26,941 nt of DNA from CAZONU01 sp965370045 (GTDB taxonomy: Bacteria; Planctomycetota; SZUA-567; JAKLDR01), in NCBI GenBank assembly GCA_965370045.1, contig CBDUSI010000062.1:1-26941 (forward strand), read 5' to 3'. Shown here piece by piece: positions 7,055 through 14,243 of the stretch. Both the position numbers and the translations under genes were made by a program. The first letter of the stretch is position 1. Each line of letters opens with the position of its first letter. The notes beneath the pieces were generated by a model. The model ran no database searches, was not told the origin of the DNA, and was given only the letters and a program-made list of their open reading frames with translations.

Positions 7055-8944
7055 ATGGCCTCCGGACTGGGCATTGACCTCGGCGCCAACGCCATAAAGG
7101 CGGTGAAGGTCCGCAGGCGCGGCGGAACCTGGCAGGTGCTGCGCGCCTGCCGGGTGCCGGACCCGACCCCGCCACCCCCGCCGGTCAAGCCCGGCAAGGT
7201 CCAGGCGCTGCCCCCGCGCGTCCTGCCCGGATCGACGCGCAGCGACCTGCGCCGCGCGGGCATCTCCGGCTCGGGCGCCGTGGGCCTCACCGGCCGCGAC
7301 CTGATGGTCAAGTACGTGACCACCCCGCCGGTGCCCCCCTGGAAGCTCCAGATGATGATGGACCTGGAGATCAAGGGCACCAGCGGCGCGGAGGTATGCG
7401 GGGACTTCGCCGGCCTGGACATCCCCGGGGACCTGACCCACGAGATGGTCGCGCTGGTGGCCGTGGGCCGCACCGACTACGTCGAGCGGCAGATGGGCCT
7501 GGCCAAGGAGGCCGGCCTGAGCGCCGAGTGGTGCTGCCCCAACGCTGTGGCCCTCTTCAACGCCTTCCTGGCCAGCGCGCAGTTCCGTCCGGGCGAGACC
7601 GCCGCGATCCTGGACATCGGCCGGGACAACCTCGACCTGGTCATTCAGGATAACGGGGTGCTGTTCTTCGCGCGCAGCGCCTCGGGCGGCGGGCGGCAGT
7701 TCACCGACGCGATTGACGACACACTGGGCCTCGGCTACGAGAAGGCCGAGCGCTACAAGTGCGGGCGCGCGGCCATCCACGTGGGCGAGACCGGCGGCGT
7801 CGAGCCCAGCCAGATGAAGATATCCGGGGCGCTCTGCGAGGTGGCCGACGGTCTGGCCGGGGCGCTGCGCTCGGCGACCATGTTCTGCAAGTCCCAGGCC
7901 AAGCTCACCAGGCTGGACGTCGAGCGCATCGTTCTCTCCGGCGGGGGCTCGCGCCTGGAGGGCTTGTCCGAGTACCTGGCCAAGAAAACCGGCCTGCCGG
8001 TCGACGTCATGGACCCGGCCTCGCGAATGGACATCTCCTCGCTGCCGGCCGACCAGCAGGCCCTCTTCGAGGGCGGGGTGGGCGCGGAGATGTCCGTGGC
8101 TCTGGGCCTGGCCATGGCCGCCGCCGACGAGGGCCTCTTTCACCTGGAGGTGATGCCCGACGCGATAATCAAGCAGCGCAAGTTCTGGCGAGGCACCGCC
8201 TGGGCCATCGCCGCGGGGGTGATGCTCGCCGGGCTCATGGCCGTGAACATCGTCAGCGCCGACCGCCGCAAGGACCACGCGGAAGGAATCAACGAGGAAC
8301 TCAAGCAAGCGACGGCCGGTCTCAAGAAGAAGCTCAAGGAGGTCAATAAGGAGGCCAAGCAGAACCGGCGGCTGGTCCGGCGGGCCGAGATGCTGGCCGG
8401 CCCGGCCCAGCGCAACGTGCCGCTGCTCGGCTTCCTCAAGCTGCTCCGCGAGGTCACCCCCAAGGGCATCGTGCTCACCGAGCTCGACGCCTCGCCGCCC
8501 GAGACGGGCGCCAAGGTCAGCCAGGTGGAGGTCACCGTGAAGGGCTGGGCCAACAAGGACGTGGTCGTCGAGAAGGACGCCTTCATAGCCCTGGAGAACT
8601 ACTGCAAGAAGCTCCAGGCCGAGAGCGCCAAGCTGGCCTTCAAGATTGACAAGCCGGAGACTAAGACCGGCGACGAGGGTGATCGGGGGCGGCCCTTCAA
8701 GCTCACGGCGTGGATTTCCACCCTGGGTGTTAAAGAGGAAGTCGAGGAGCCAGAAGGCGACGAGCCGGCCGGGACCACCGAGCCGGCCCACGGCCCGGTG
8801 ATCGAGCCCCGCCGCCCGCGGCCGCCCCGGGGCCTGCCCAGCAAGCCCACGCCTTACGTTCCCCCCAGCGAGCCCAAGAAGAAGCCGGCCGGCGACGACG
8901 ATGACGGCGACGGGAAGGCCTTCGACGGGGGAGGCCGGCCGTGA
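7055..8944 (+). CDS. pilM: PilM-PilN fusion, type IV pilus/type II secretion inner-membrane assembly protein
   Basis: Product of 629 residues. The N-terminal 360 residues form an actin-like ATPase domain of the PilM type: phosphate-1 loop GIDLGANAIKAVKV (6-19), phosphate-2 loop AAILDIGRDNLDLVI (about 183-197) and adenosine motif IVLSGGGSRLEGL (about 292-304). A single membrane segment follows (about 378-400, WAIAAGVMLAGLMAVNIV), then a Lys/Glu-rich coiled coil and a domain to about 580 with the PilN layout (PLLGFLKLLREVTPKGIVLTEL). The last 45 residues are Pro-rich then acidic (GDDDDGDGK). PilM and PilN are normally two proteins in which the PilN cytoplasmic tail docks on PilM; here they are one chain. 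The start ATG has AGGA seven bases upstream. The stop overlaps the next start by 4 bases (GTGA). Confidence 0.85.
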   Translation: MASGLGIDLGANAIKAVKVRRRGGTWQVLRACRVPDPTPPPPPVKPGKVQALPPRVLPGSTRSDLRRAGISGSGAVGLTGRDLMVKYVTTPPVPPWKLQMMMDLEIKGTSGAEVCGDFAGLDIPGDLTHEMVALVAVGRTDYVERQMGLAKEAGLSAEWCCPNAVALFNAFLASAQFRPGETAAILDIGRDNLDLVIQDNGVLFFARSASGGGRQFTDAIDDTLGLGYEKAERYKCGRAAIHVGETGGVEPSQMKISGALCEVADGLAGALRSATMFCKSQAKLTRLDVERIVLSGGGSRLEGLSEYLAKKTGLPVDVMDPASRMDISSLPADQQALFEGGVGAEMSVALGLAMAAADEGLFHLEVMPDAIIKQRKFWRGTAWAIAAGVMLAGLMAVNIVSADRRKDHAEGINEELKQATAGLKKKLKEVNKEAKQNRRLVRRAEMLAGPAQRNVPLLGFLKLLREVTPKGIVLTELDASPPETGAKVSQVEVTVKGWANKDVVVEKDAFIALENYCKKLQAESAKLAFKIDKPETKTGDEGDRGRPFKLTAWISTLGVKEEVEEPEGDEPAGTTEPAHGPVIEPRRPRPPRGLPSKPTPYVPPSEPKKKPAGDDDDGDGKAFDGGGRP

Positions 8945-9963
8945 ACTTCTGGGAGGCCAACCGCAAGCTGCTGGTCTGCGTCGGCGCGGCCCTGGTCGCC
9001 GCGATTATCGTTCACTTCGTGGTCGCCGCCCCGCGGCGGAGCAGGGCCATCGAGGTCGAAAAGGAGAACCGCCGACTGCGCGACAAGGCGGAGAAGCTTA
9101 CCGCCTTCAGGAAGGCGACGCTCGCCGGACAGGTCAACGAGGTGCTCGATGACCTCGATTCCGGGAACACGCAGCAGGAAGAGGCCATTACCCGGGTCCG
9201 CGAGGGCGTCAGGGGGTTGGGCGGACGCGAGAAACTCGACCAGCTCGGGATCCTCAAGGACGACAACATCTCGTCGAAGGATGCCGCGGTGGTGCGGAAG
9301 TTGCTCAAGGAGCTGCTGCCACCCACCGCCTCGGCGGCGATCCGTAAGATAAAGGCCGAACGCGCCGAGTTGAAGGTGATCATCGAGGGCCTGAACGGCT
9401 TGCTGCTGGAGATACCCAAGGACTCCCGGTACCGGGCGAAGGGCGCGGCCCTGGCCGATCCCCGCTTCTACTTCCAGAAGCAGCTCGCTGAACTCCAGGA
9501 TGAGCGCTGCAAGGGCCGGCCCTATCCGGCCAAGACCCCGCTGGGCTTCACCCAGGCGATGGTCGACAAGCAGAAGCCGAAGCTGCTCCTGGAGCGCCTG
9601 GCCGCGGTCGACCGCCTGACCCTCGCTGTGGAGCGCTCCGGGCTGCGGGTCAAGTCCATCCGACACGGGCCGGTGCGCATTCCCCCGACCAAGGGCGTCA
9701 GAGACATGCACATAGCCATGCTGCCCATGTTCCTCACGGTCATCGCGGACGAGCGCGGCATGATCACCTTCGTCCAGGCCATCAGCCGGAAAGGACAATT
9801 CCTGACCCTGAACAGCTTCCAGGTGAAAGTGACCGACCCCAAGGCCCGTACGTTCACAATGACAGTGGGAGTCGCCGCGTTGCTGCGGCGCAAGTCGGCC
9901 CCTCCGCGGAGGGGAGGCCGGCCGACGGGAGGAACTCGCCCGCTGCCCATTGGCCGTTACTAG
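8941..9963 (+). CDS. pilO: PilO-like inner-membrane assembly protein
   Basis: Product of 340 residues, GTG start overlapping the PilM-PilN stop. It has a short cytoplasmic N-tail (MNFWEANRK), one membrane segment (about 10-29, LLVCVGAALVAAIIVHFVVA), a coiled coil (about 35-60) and a C-terminal domain with two beta-alpha-beta-like blocks (LPMFLTVIADERGMITFVQA...FLTLNSFQVKV), which is the PilO/GspM ferredoxin-like plan. PilO pairs with PilN in the periplasm and links the ATPase side to the outer membrane channel. At 340 residues it is longer than a typical PilO (about 200); the extra length is the helical region between coiled coil and C-terminal domain, including a LeuLeuProProThr break near 128-133. 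Assignment rests on topology and gene order, because sequence motifs are weak in this family. Confidence 0.7.
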   Translation: MNFWEANRKLLVCVGAALVAAIIVHFVVAAPRRSRAIEVEKENRRLRDKAEKLTAFRKATLAGQVNEVLDDLDSGNTQQEEAITRVREGVRGLGGREKLDQLGILKDDNISSKDAAVVRKLLKELLPPTASAAIRKIKAERAELKVIIEGLNGLLLEIPKDSRYRAKGAALADPRFYFQKQLAELQDERCKGRPYPAKTPLGFTQAMVDKQKPKLLLERLAAVDRLTLAVERSGLRVKSIRHGPVRIPPTKGVRDMHIAMLPMFLTVIADERGMITFVQAISRKGQFLTLNSFQVKVTDPKARTFTMTVGVAALLRRKSAPPRRGGRPTGGTRPLPIGRY

Positions 9964-9983
9964 CAGGCCCCGAACGGGGCCGC

Positions 9984-9990
9984 AAGGAGG
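9984..9990 (+). promoter_or_regulatory. Full Shine-Dalgarno site in front of a CTG codon
   Basis: AAGGAGG at 9984-9990 is followed by a 6-base spacer and CTG at 9997. It is the best ribosome site in the operon, and between the upstream stop (9961-9963) and the ATG at 10039 the frame contains no ATG, GTG or TTG. It therefore argues for CTG initiation of the next gene. Confidence 0.6.
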
Positions 9991-9996
9991 CCGATC

Positions 9997-10461
9997 CTGC
10001 CCACGAAAACGCGCGCGCTGGAGCAGCACAAGGAGAAGATGCTCTTCGCGATCGTCGCAACGGTCACCATCCTGGTGACGCTCTCCACCTTCTGGCCGGG
10101 GGAGGAACCGACGCCGCTGCCCACCGGCAGCGACGGGCACCCCGTGCCGCGGGTCGAGGACGAGCCGGCCCCTGCCGGAAAGGTCTTGCGCGCCGCCAAG
10201 CTCTTCGCCAGGGGGGAGTACTGGGACGACCGCGCCCGCTACGTATTCGTCGAACCCGAGGAGGTCCGCGTATTCGATCCCGTGAAGCTGGACGTGCCGG
10301 TCATGGGTCCGCCCAAGATCGTCATGCCCCTGCCGGACCCCGGGCCGCTCCTGAGGCACTCCGACGCGCTGCCCCGGCTGGACGGGTCCGCGCCGCCGGG
10401 GGCCGCACCGGCCCCGGCTCCCGCCGCCGAGAAGGCCGAGAAGGCCGGGGGTGCCGAGTGA
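9997..10461 (+). CDS. Small single-pass membrane protein in PilP/GspC position, probable CTG start
   Basis: Product of 154 residues if translation begins at CTG 9997, or 140 from ATG 10039. The CTG start gives a basic cytoplasmic N-tail (PTKTRALEQHKEK) before the membrane segment (about 16-33, LFAIVATVTILVTLSTF), a normal bitopic layout. The ATG start would begin the protein directly at the membrane segment. The rest is periplasmic, Pro-rich and has no motif I recognise (RYVFVEPEEVRVFDPVKLDV). It ends in an Ala/Pro-rich tail. Sitting after PilM-N and PilO, it holds the place of PilP or GspC, the links to the secretin, but homology cannot be shown from sequence alone. Its stop TGA shares one base with the next ATG. 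Confidence 0.6.
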   Translation: MPTKTRALEQHKEKMLFAIVATVTILVTLSTFWPGEEPTPLPTGSDGHPVPRVEDEPAPAGKVLRAAKLFARGEYWDDRARYVFVEPEEVRVFDPVKLDVPVMGPPKIVMPLPDPGPLLRHSDALPRLDGSAPPGAAPAPAPAAEKAEKAGGAE

Positions 10462-12662
10462 TGCGCCCCGCGTTCCGGGCGCTGGGCGCCGCGTTGCTGG
10501 CGGCCCTGCTCCTCCTTCCCGCGGCGCGCGCCGCGACGGCCAGGGACGACCTGATCGTCCGCACCGACGACAAGGTTTACCTCCGGGACAGCGCCGAGCC
10601 GCTGGTCGGCAAGATAATCTACCAGAACACCAAGGAGCTCAAGATAGAGGTCAAGGGCGGGGGCATCAGCCGCATCGTGCTCATGGCCAACGTGCGCCGC
10701 GTGCTGCGCCGCCAGAACGCCCAGGAGGCCTTCGACCGCCGCTTCGACGAGATCAAGAAGGCCCCCGGCGCGGGCAAGTACTACGCCCTGGCCAAGGCCG
10801 CCCTCAGGCTCGAGCCCGCCAAGATGGTCGACAACGCGGTCAAGGCCCTGGAGGAGGGCCGCAAGCACGGCACCAAGCACGTGGCCATCCGCCTGCTGCT
10901 CGGGCGGCTGTACCTCAAGCGGGGCGAGGCCGAGAGCGCCCGCAAGGAGGCCCTCAAGGTGGTCGCCGCCCAGGCCGAGAACGCCTCCGGGCACGTGCTC
11001 CTGGGCATTGCCCTGAGCCGACAGGGGGAGGTCAGGAAGGCCGAGCAGGCCGTGGAGAAGGCCCTGACCTACAAGCCCTCGGAGGACGACCGCATCGGCG
11101 TGGCTCGCATCCTGGCTCGCATCGGCAAACTCAAGCGCGCCAAGGGCGTCATCGACAAGGTCATCAAGGACTCGCCCCTCAACGCGGCCGCGCAACTGGT
11201 CGCCGGGCTGATCGCCCTCCGCGGGGCCGACCTGGTCCAGGCCGAGAAGCTGCTCACCGACGCCCGGGACAAGCTCAAGGACCAGAGCGAGCCGCACCTG
11301 GCGCTGGCCGCGCTGCTCTACCTCAAGGGCGACTTCAAGGCTGCCCTCCTGGAGATCAACGATGGGCTCAACTACGGCGGCCGGGCGCGCTGCCACGCGC
11401 TCAAGGCGCTCATTGAGCTGCGCGCCGGCAACGCCGAGGGGGCCGCCAAGAGCGTCGACGCGGCCATGCGCGCCAGCCCGAACGTGGCCCGCGTCGCCGC
11501 CGCCAAGGCGGTTGCCGACCTGGCCGCCGGCAAGCACGACGACGCCCTGGCCGCCCTGGAGGGCCCGCTGGAGAAGGCCGGCGCCAAGTGCCGCGACGCC
11601 TACGTCCACTACCTGCAGGGACACATCCTCCTCCAGAAGGGCAGCCATGCCCAGGCGCTGGCCGCCTTCAACAAGGCCGGGGAACTCTCCTCGGAGGGCG
11701 GCAAGCCCGCCTGGGTCGACGCCTACCTGGCCGCCGGCGCGGCCGCGCTGACCGCCAGGAAGTATCCGGACGCGGCCCGCGCCTACCGGGCGGCGGTCGA
11801 GATCGACAAGAAGTCGGCAACCGCCCGCGCGGGGCTGGGCCTGGCCTACCTCGGCCAGGTGGGCCGCGACGGGGACGCCGACCGGGAACTGCGCCGGGCG
11901 CTGGCCATAGACTCCAAGAACGTCGAGGCCCACCTGGGCCTGGGGTACCTCAAGAACCGCCAGAAGAGCGAGACCGAGGCCATCAAGTACTTCGAGCGCG
12001 CCGCGGGCCTCTCCGGGGACAGCAAGTACGCCGCCGCGGCGCTGAGCCTGCTGCGCGCCGGCCGCGGCGAGGACGTGGAGATATACTCCTTCGACGGGCC
12101 GGGCCTGCCCACCGGCTGGAGCAAGGACCAGCGTTGCGGCATCCTGGCCGAGTCCAGGACCGGGCGGGTGGTGCTCTCCGGCAAGCAGAAACAGGTCGGC
12201 GGGCGCAACACCCGCTTCTACCTGCGCCAGGATGTCCACAAGTTCATCCGGCTGGAGATGGACGTGGGGGCCGCGCCCACCGGGGGGCTGGTGACCGGGC
12301 TGTTCCTCAGCAGCAAGCGCGGCACGGTCGAGTTGGGCCTGTTCGAGACCGGCAGGCTCTGCTGGCGCGTGAAGAACAGCGGCGGCCCCCAGCCGCCGGT
12401 GAACGTCATCGACTGGCCCAAGGGCGCCGACGGCAAGCCCGCCAAGGTGCGCCTGGCCATCGAGGTGCTCAGCGCCAACCGGGGGGCCTTCCGGCTGTAC
12501 GTGGGCGGGCGGGCAGTGAAGGACGTCACCGTGGACACCCTGGCCAACGCCCGGGGCTACCAGGTGGGCGCCTTCTGCCGCGCGCCGCTCGACGAGGATG
12601 TCACCGTCGAGTTGGACAACGCCACGCTGGTCACCAAGAAGGCCAAGAGCGATGAGAAGTAA
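10461..12662 (+). CDS. Secreted TPR protein with N-terminal Sm-like domain and C-terminal LamG/DUF1080-like domain
   Basis: Product of 733 residues from ATG 10461, which shares a base with the upstream TGA; GTG 10458 directly before it is an alternative. A signal peptide (FRALGAALLAALLLLPAARA) ends near residue 25. Residues 30-75 are a small beta domain (LIVRTDDKVYLRDSAEPLVGKII...), like that in the peptidase at 4466. A long TPR array follows to about 535, with typical repeats such as ASGHVLLGIALSRQGEVRKA and ARAGLGLAYLGQVG. From 539 (EIYSFDGPGLPTGW) to about 722 a beta-rich, concanavalin-like domain resembles DUF1080/LamG (RFYLRQDVHKFIRLEMDV, AFRLYVGGRAVKDVTVDTL). It is probably periplasmic and may assist assembly or bind glycans, which is inference from its place inside the pilus operon. 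The next gene starts 11 bases before its end. Confidence 0.8.
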   Translation: MRPAFRALGAALLAALLLLPAARAATARDDLIVRTDDKVYLRDSAEPLVGKIIYQNTKELKIEVKGGGISRIVLMANVRRVLRRQNAQEAFDRRFDEIKKAPGAGKYYALAKAALRLEPAKMVDNAVKALEEGRKHGTKHVAIRLLLGRLYLKRGEAESARKEALKVVAAQAENASGHVLLGIALSRQGEVRKAEQAVEKALTYKPSEDDRIGVARILARIGKLKRAKGVIDKVIKDSPLNAAAQLVAGLIALRGADLVQAEKLLTDARDKLKDQSEPHLALAALLYLKGDFKAALLEINDGLNYGGRARCHALKALIELRAGNAEGAAKSVDAAMRASPNVARVAAAKAVADLAAGKHDDALAALEGPLEKAGAKCRDAYVHYLQGHILLQKGSHAQALAAFNKAGELSSEGGKPAWVDAYLAAGAAALTARKYPDAARAYRAAVEIDKKSATARAGLGLAYLGQVGRDGDADRELRRALAIDSKNVEAHLGLGYLKNRQKSETEAIKYFERAAGLSGDSKYAAAALSLLRAGRGEDVEIYSFDGPGLPTGWSKDQRCGILAESRTGRVVLSGKQKQVGGRNTRFYLRQDVHKFIRLEMDVGAAPTGGLVTGLFLSSKRGTVELGLFETGRLCWRVKNSGGPQPPVNVIDWPKGADGKPAKVRLAIEVLSANRGAFRLYVGGRAVKDVTVDTLANARGYQVGAFCRAPLDEDVTVELDNATLVTKKAKSDEK

Positions 12663-13170
12663 GCGGGAAGCTCCGGCCGGCCGGCCTCATTCTTCACGAG
12701 GCGCGCTTCACGAACAGGGATTCACGCTCATCGAGATGCTGGTGGTGATCTTCATCATCGGGCTGCTCTCCGGCCTGATCCTCACCGGGGTGATGGCCGC
12801 CCGGCGCAAGATCGGCCGGGACAACACCAGGGTCATCCTCAAGAACATCGAGGCCGCCATCGAGGTCTACGAGAGCGACTATGGCGACTTCCCGCCGGGC
12901 AAGGGGGGCCGCCAGAGCTCCGAGGACCTCTACGAGGCGCTCTCCTCGACGCGGCACGAGGGGCCCTACCTGAAGGGCGACTACCCCCCGGCCAAGGACA
13001 CCAACCGCAACAAGCGCAAGGAGATGGTCGATCACTGGGGCCGGCCCATCCGCTACACCCACCACCGCAACTACAGCGAGGAGCCCAGGGCCGACACGTA
13101 CCGGCTGAAGTCCGCGGGCCTGGACGGCAAGCCGGGCACGGGCGACGACATCACCAACTGGAAGAAGTAG
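12652..13170 (+). CDS. gspG: Major pseudopilin GspG-like
   Basis: Product of 172 residues from ATG 12652, overlapping the upstream gene by 11 bases. A 23-residue basic leader ends ALHEQG, and the prepilin peptidase site is G|FTLIEMLVVIFIIG, with the conserved Glu at mature position 5. The N-terminal helix continues to about residue 60, and the C-terminal part reads DHWGRPIRYTH then SAGLDGKPGTGDDITNW. That matches the GspG calcium loop, in which Asp and Ser residues of the (S/A)xGxDG...DD(I) stretch bind Ca2+. GspG forms the shaft of the type II secretion pseudopilus. A longer frame from 12598 adds only out-of-register upstream sequence. The leader's end is nearly identical to that of the next pseudopilin. 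Confidence 0.92.
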   Translation: MRSKREAPAGRPHSSRGALHEQGFTLIEMLVVIFIIGLLSGLILTGVMAARRKIGRDNTRVILKNIEAAIEVYESDYGDFPPGKGGRQSSEDLYEALSSTRHEGPYLKGDYPPAKDTNRNKRKEMVDHWGRPIRYTHHRNYSEEPRADTYRLKSAGLDGKPGTGDDITNWKK

Positions 13171-13232
13171 TGAAGCGTGAAGCGACGGCCGTGAAGCGCG
13201 AAACGCCGGTCGTGGTGCGTGAAGCGCTTCAC
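13170..13232 (+). repeat. Degenerate tandem repeat, 7-base unit GTGAAGC (three 21-base blocks)
   Basis: Nine consecutive 7-base units fill 13170-13232; four are exactly GTGAAGC (13170, 13177, 13191, 13219) and the others are variants. In the protein this gives three heptapeptides, (M)KREATA, VKRETPV and VVREALH, as the gspH leader. The last part forms a perfect 16-base palindrome, CGTGAAGCGCTTCACG, at 13218-13233. Confidence 0.75.
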
Positions 13233-14243
13233 GAGCGGGGCTTCACCCTCGTCGAACTGCTGGTGGTCATCGCCATTATGGGCATGCTGATGGCCATCGG
13301 CGTGGGCGTGTGGGTCTCCTTCCGGGGGAGCGCGGCCCGCAAGCTGGCCTACCGCACGCTGGCCGGCGCCTGCCGGCGGGCGCGGGTCTTCTCGCTGGAG
13401 GAGTCGGCCCCCAGCCGGCTGATCCTGGCCCGCCCCGGGAAGGGGCCGCAGAGCTTCCACGCCGAGGGCCTGCGCCTGGTGGGCTTCTGGCACCTGGAGG
13501 GCTCCACCGACCCCACCAAGCACGGCGATGACGACCACCTGACGGGCTTCGCGGGCCGCAAGCTGTATGAGTCCGACGGGGAGATACACCTCGATGGCTA
13601 CCGGGGCACCTGCCTGGCGTTCCCCACCGGTGGCGGCATCACCCTGCCGACCGACTCCCTGCGCCTGCCGCGCGGCGGGCAGTTCAGTTGCTACCTCTAC
13701 GCGACGATGGACGGAAGGGGCAGGAAGCAGCGCATCCTGACCCGCGGCAAGGAGCTGGAGTTCGTCATCACCATGCGGGGAGAGCTGGAGGCCCAGGTGG
13801 GCTCGGCGCAGGTGACCACGGCCGGCTACCGCCTGCCCATCGACCGCTGGAGTCACGTGGCGCTCTTCTACTCGCCGCGGGAGGTGACCATCTCGGTGGA
13901 CGGGGTGGTCCGCGGCCGCAGCGACCCCCGTGAACCGGTGGAGATGCCCGACGAGGAGGAGCTGGACCTGCCCCTGGAAATGGGCTCGGGGGAGTGGACG
14001 CTCTACGGGCGGGTCGACGAGATCGCCGTGCACCGCGCGGTCCGCGAGGCCAGCTACCGCCTGCCCGAGAGTATGAAGTTGGTGTGCGGCGTTGATCGCA
14101 TCTGCTTCGACTCCGCGGGGATGCTCGACCGCCGCTACCACAACGGGCCGGTCAAGGTGGGCATCATCGCGCCCAAGGAGGGCGGGAAGACCGAGACCCG
14201 CTCGCTGACCATCAGGCTCACCGGAGAGATCCGTGAAGACTGA
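13170..14243 (+). CDS. gspH: Minor pseudopilin GspH-like with inserted LamG domain
   Basis: Product of 357 residues. The start is GTG 13170, whose G is the last base of the upstream TAG. The leader (24 residues, ending ALHERG) precedes G|FTLVELLVVIAIMG. The N-terminal helix and first GspH strands run to about 95. Residues about 100-292 form a LamG/concanavalin-like sandwich: GLRLVGFWHLEGSTDP, GTCLAFPTGGGITLP, FSCYLYATMDG, WSHVALFYSPREVTISVDG, and GRVDEIAVHRAV. The GspH fold then resumes (DRICFDSAGMLDRRY, SLTIRLTGEIRED). Ordinary GspH is about 170-200 residues. GspH belongs to the pseudopilus tip complex, and LamG domains often bind carbohydrate or protein ligands, so a surface-facing binding role is plausible. 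The leader is encoded by a 21-base repeat. Confidence 0.85.
   Translation: MKREATAVKRETPVVVREALHERGFTLVELLVVIAIMGMLMAIGVGVWVSFRGSAARKLAYRTLAGACRRARVFSLEESAPSRLILARPGKGPQSFHAEGLRLVGFWHLEGSTDPTKHGDDDHLTGFAGRKLYESDGEIHLDGYRGTCLAFPTGGGITLPTDSLRLPRGGQFSCYLYATMDGRGRKQRILTRGKELEFVITMRGELEAQVGSAQVTTAGYRLPIDRWSHVALFYSPREVTISVDGVVRGRSDPREPVEMPDEEELDLPLEMGSGEWTLYGRVDEIAVHRAVREASYRLPESMKLVCGVDRICFDSAGMLDRRYHNGPVKVGIIAPKEGGKTETRSLTIRLTGEIRED

Noticed and set aside
6971..8791. 606-residue minus-strand frame opposite folD end and pilM
   Set aside because: Low-complexity composition with no recognisable domains; the plus strand encodes a clear actin-like ATPase.
10239..12239. 666-residue minus-strand frame opposite the TPR protein
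   Set aside because: Antisense shadow caused by strong GC third-position bias; the plus strand shows signal peptide and TPRs.
13170..13232. Repeat run as a CRISPR array
   Set aside because: Units are 7 bases, contiguous and within a coding leader, with no spacers.
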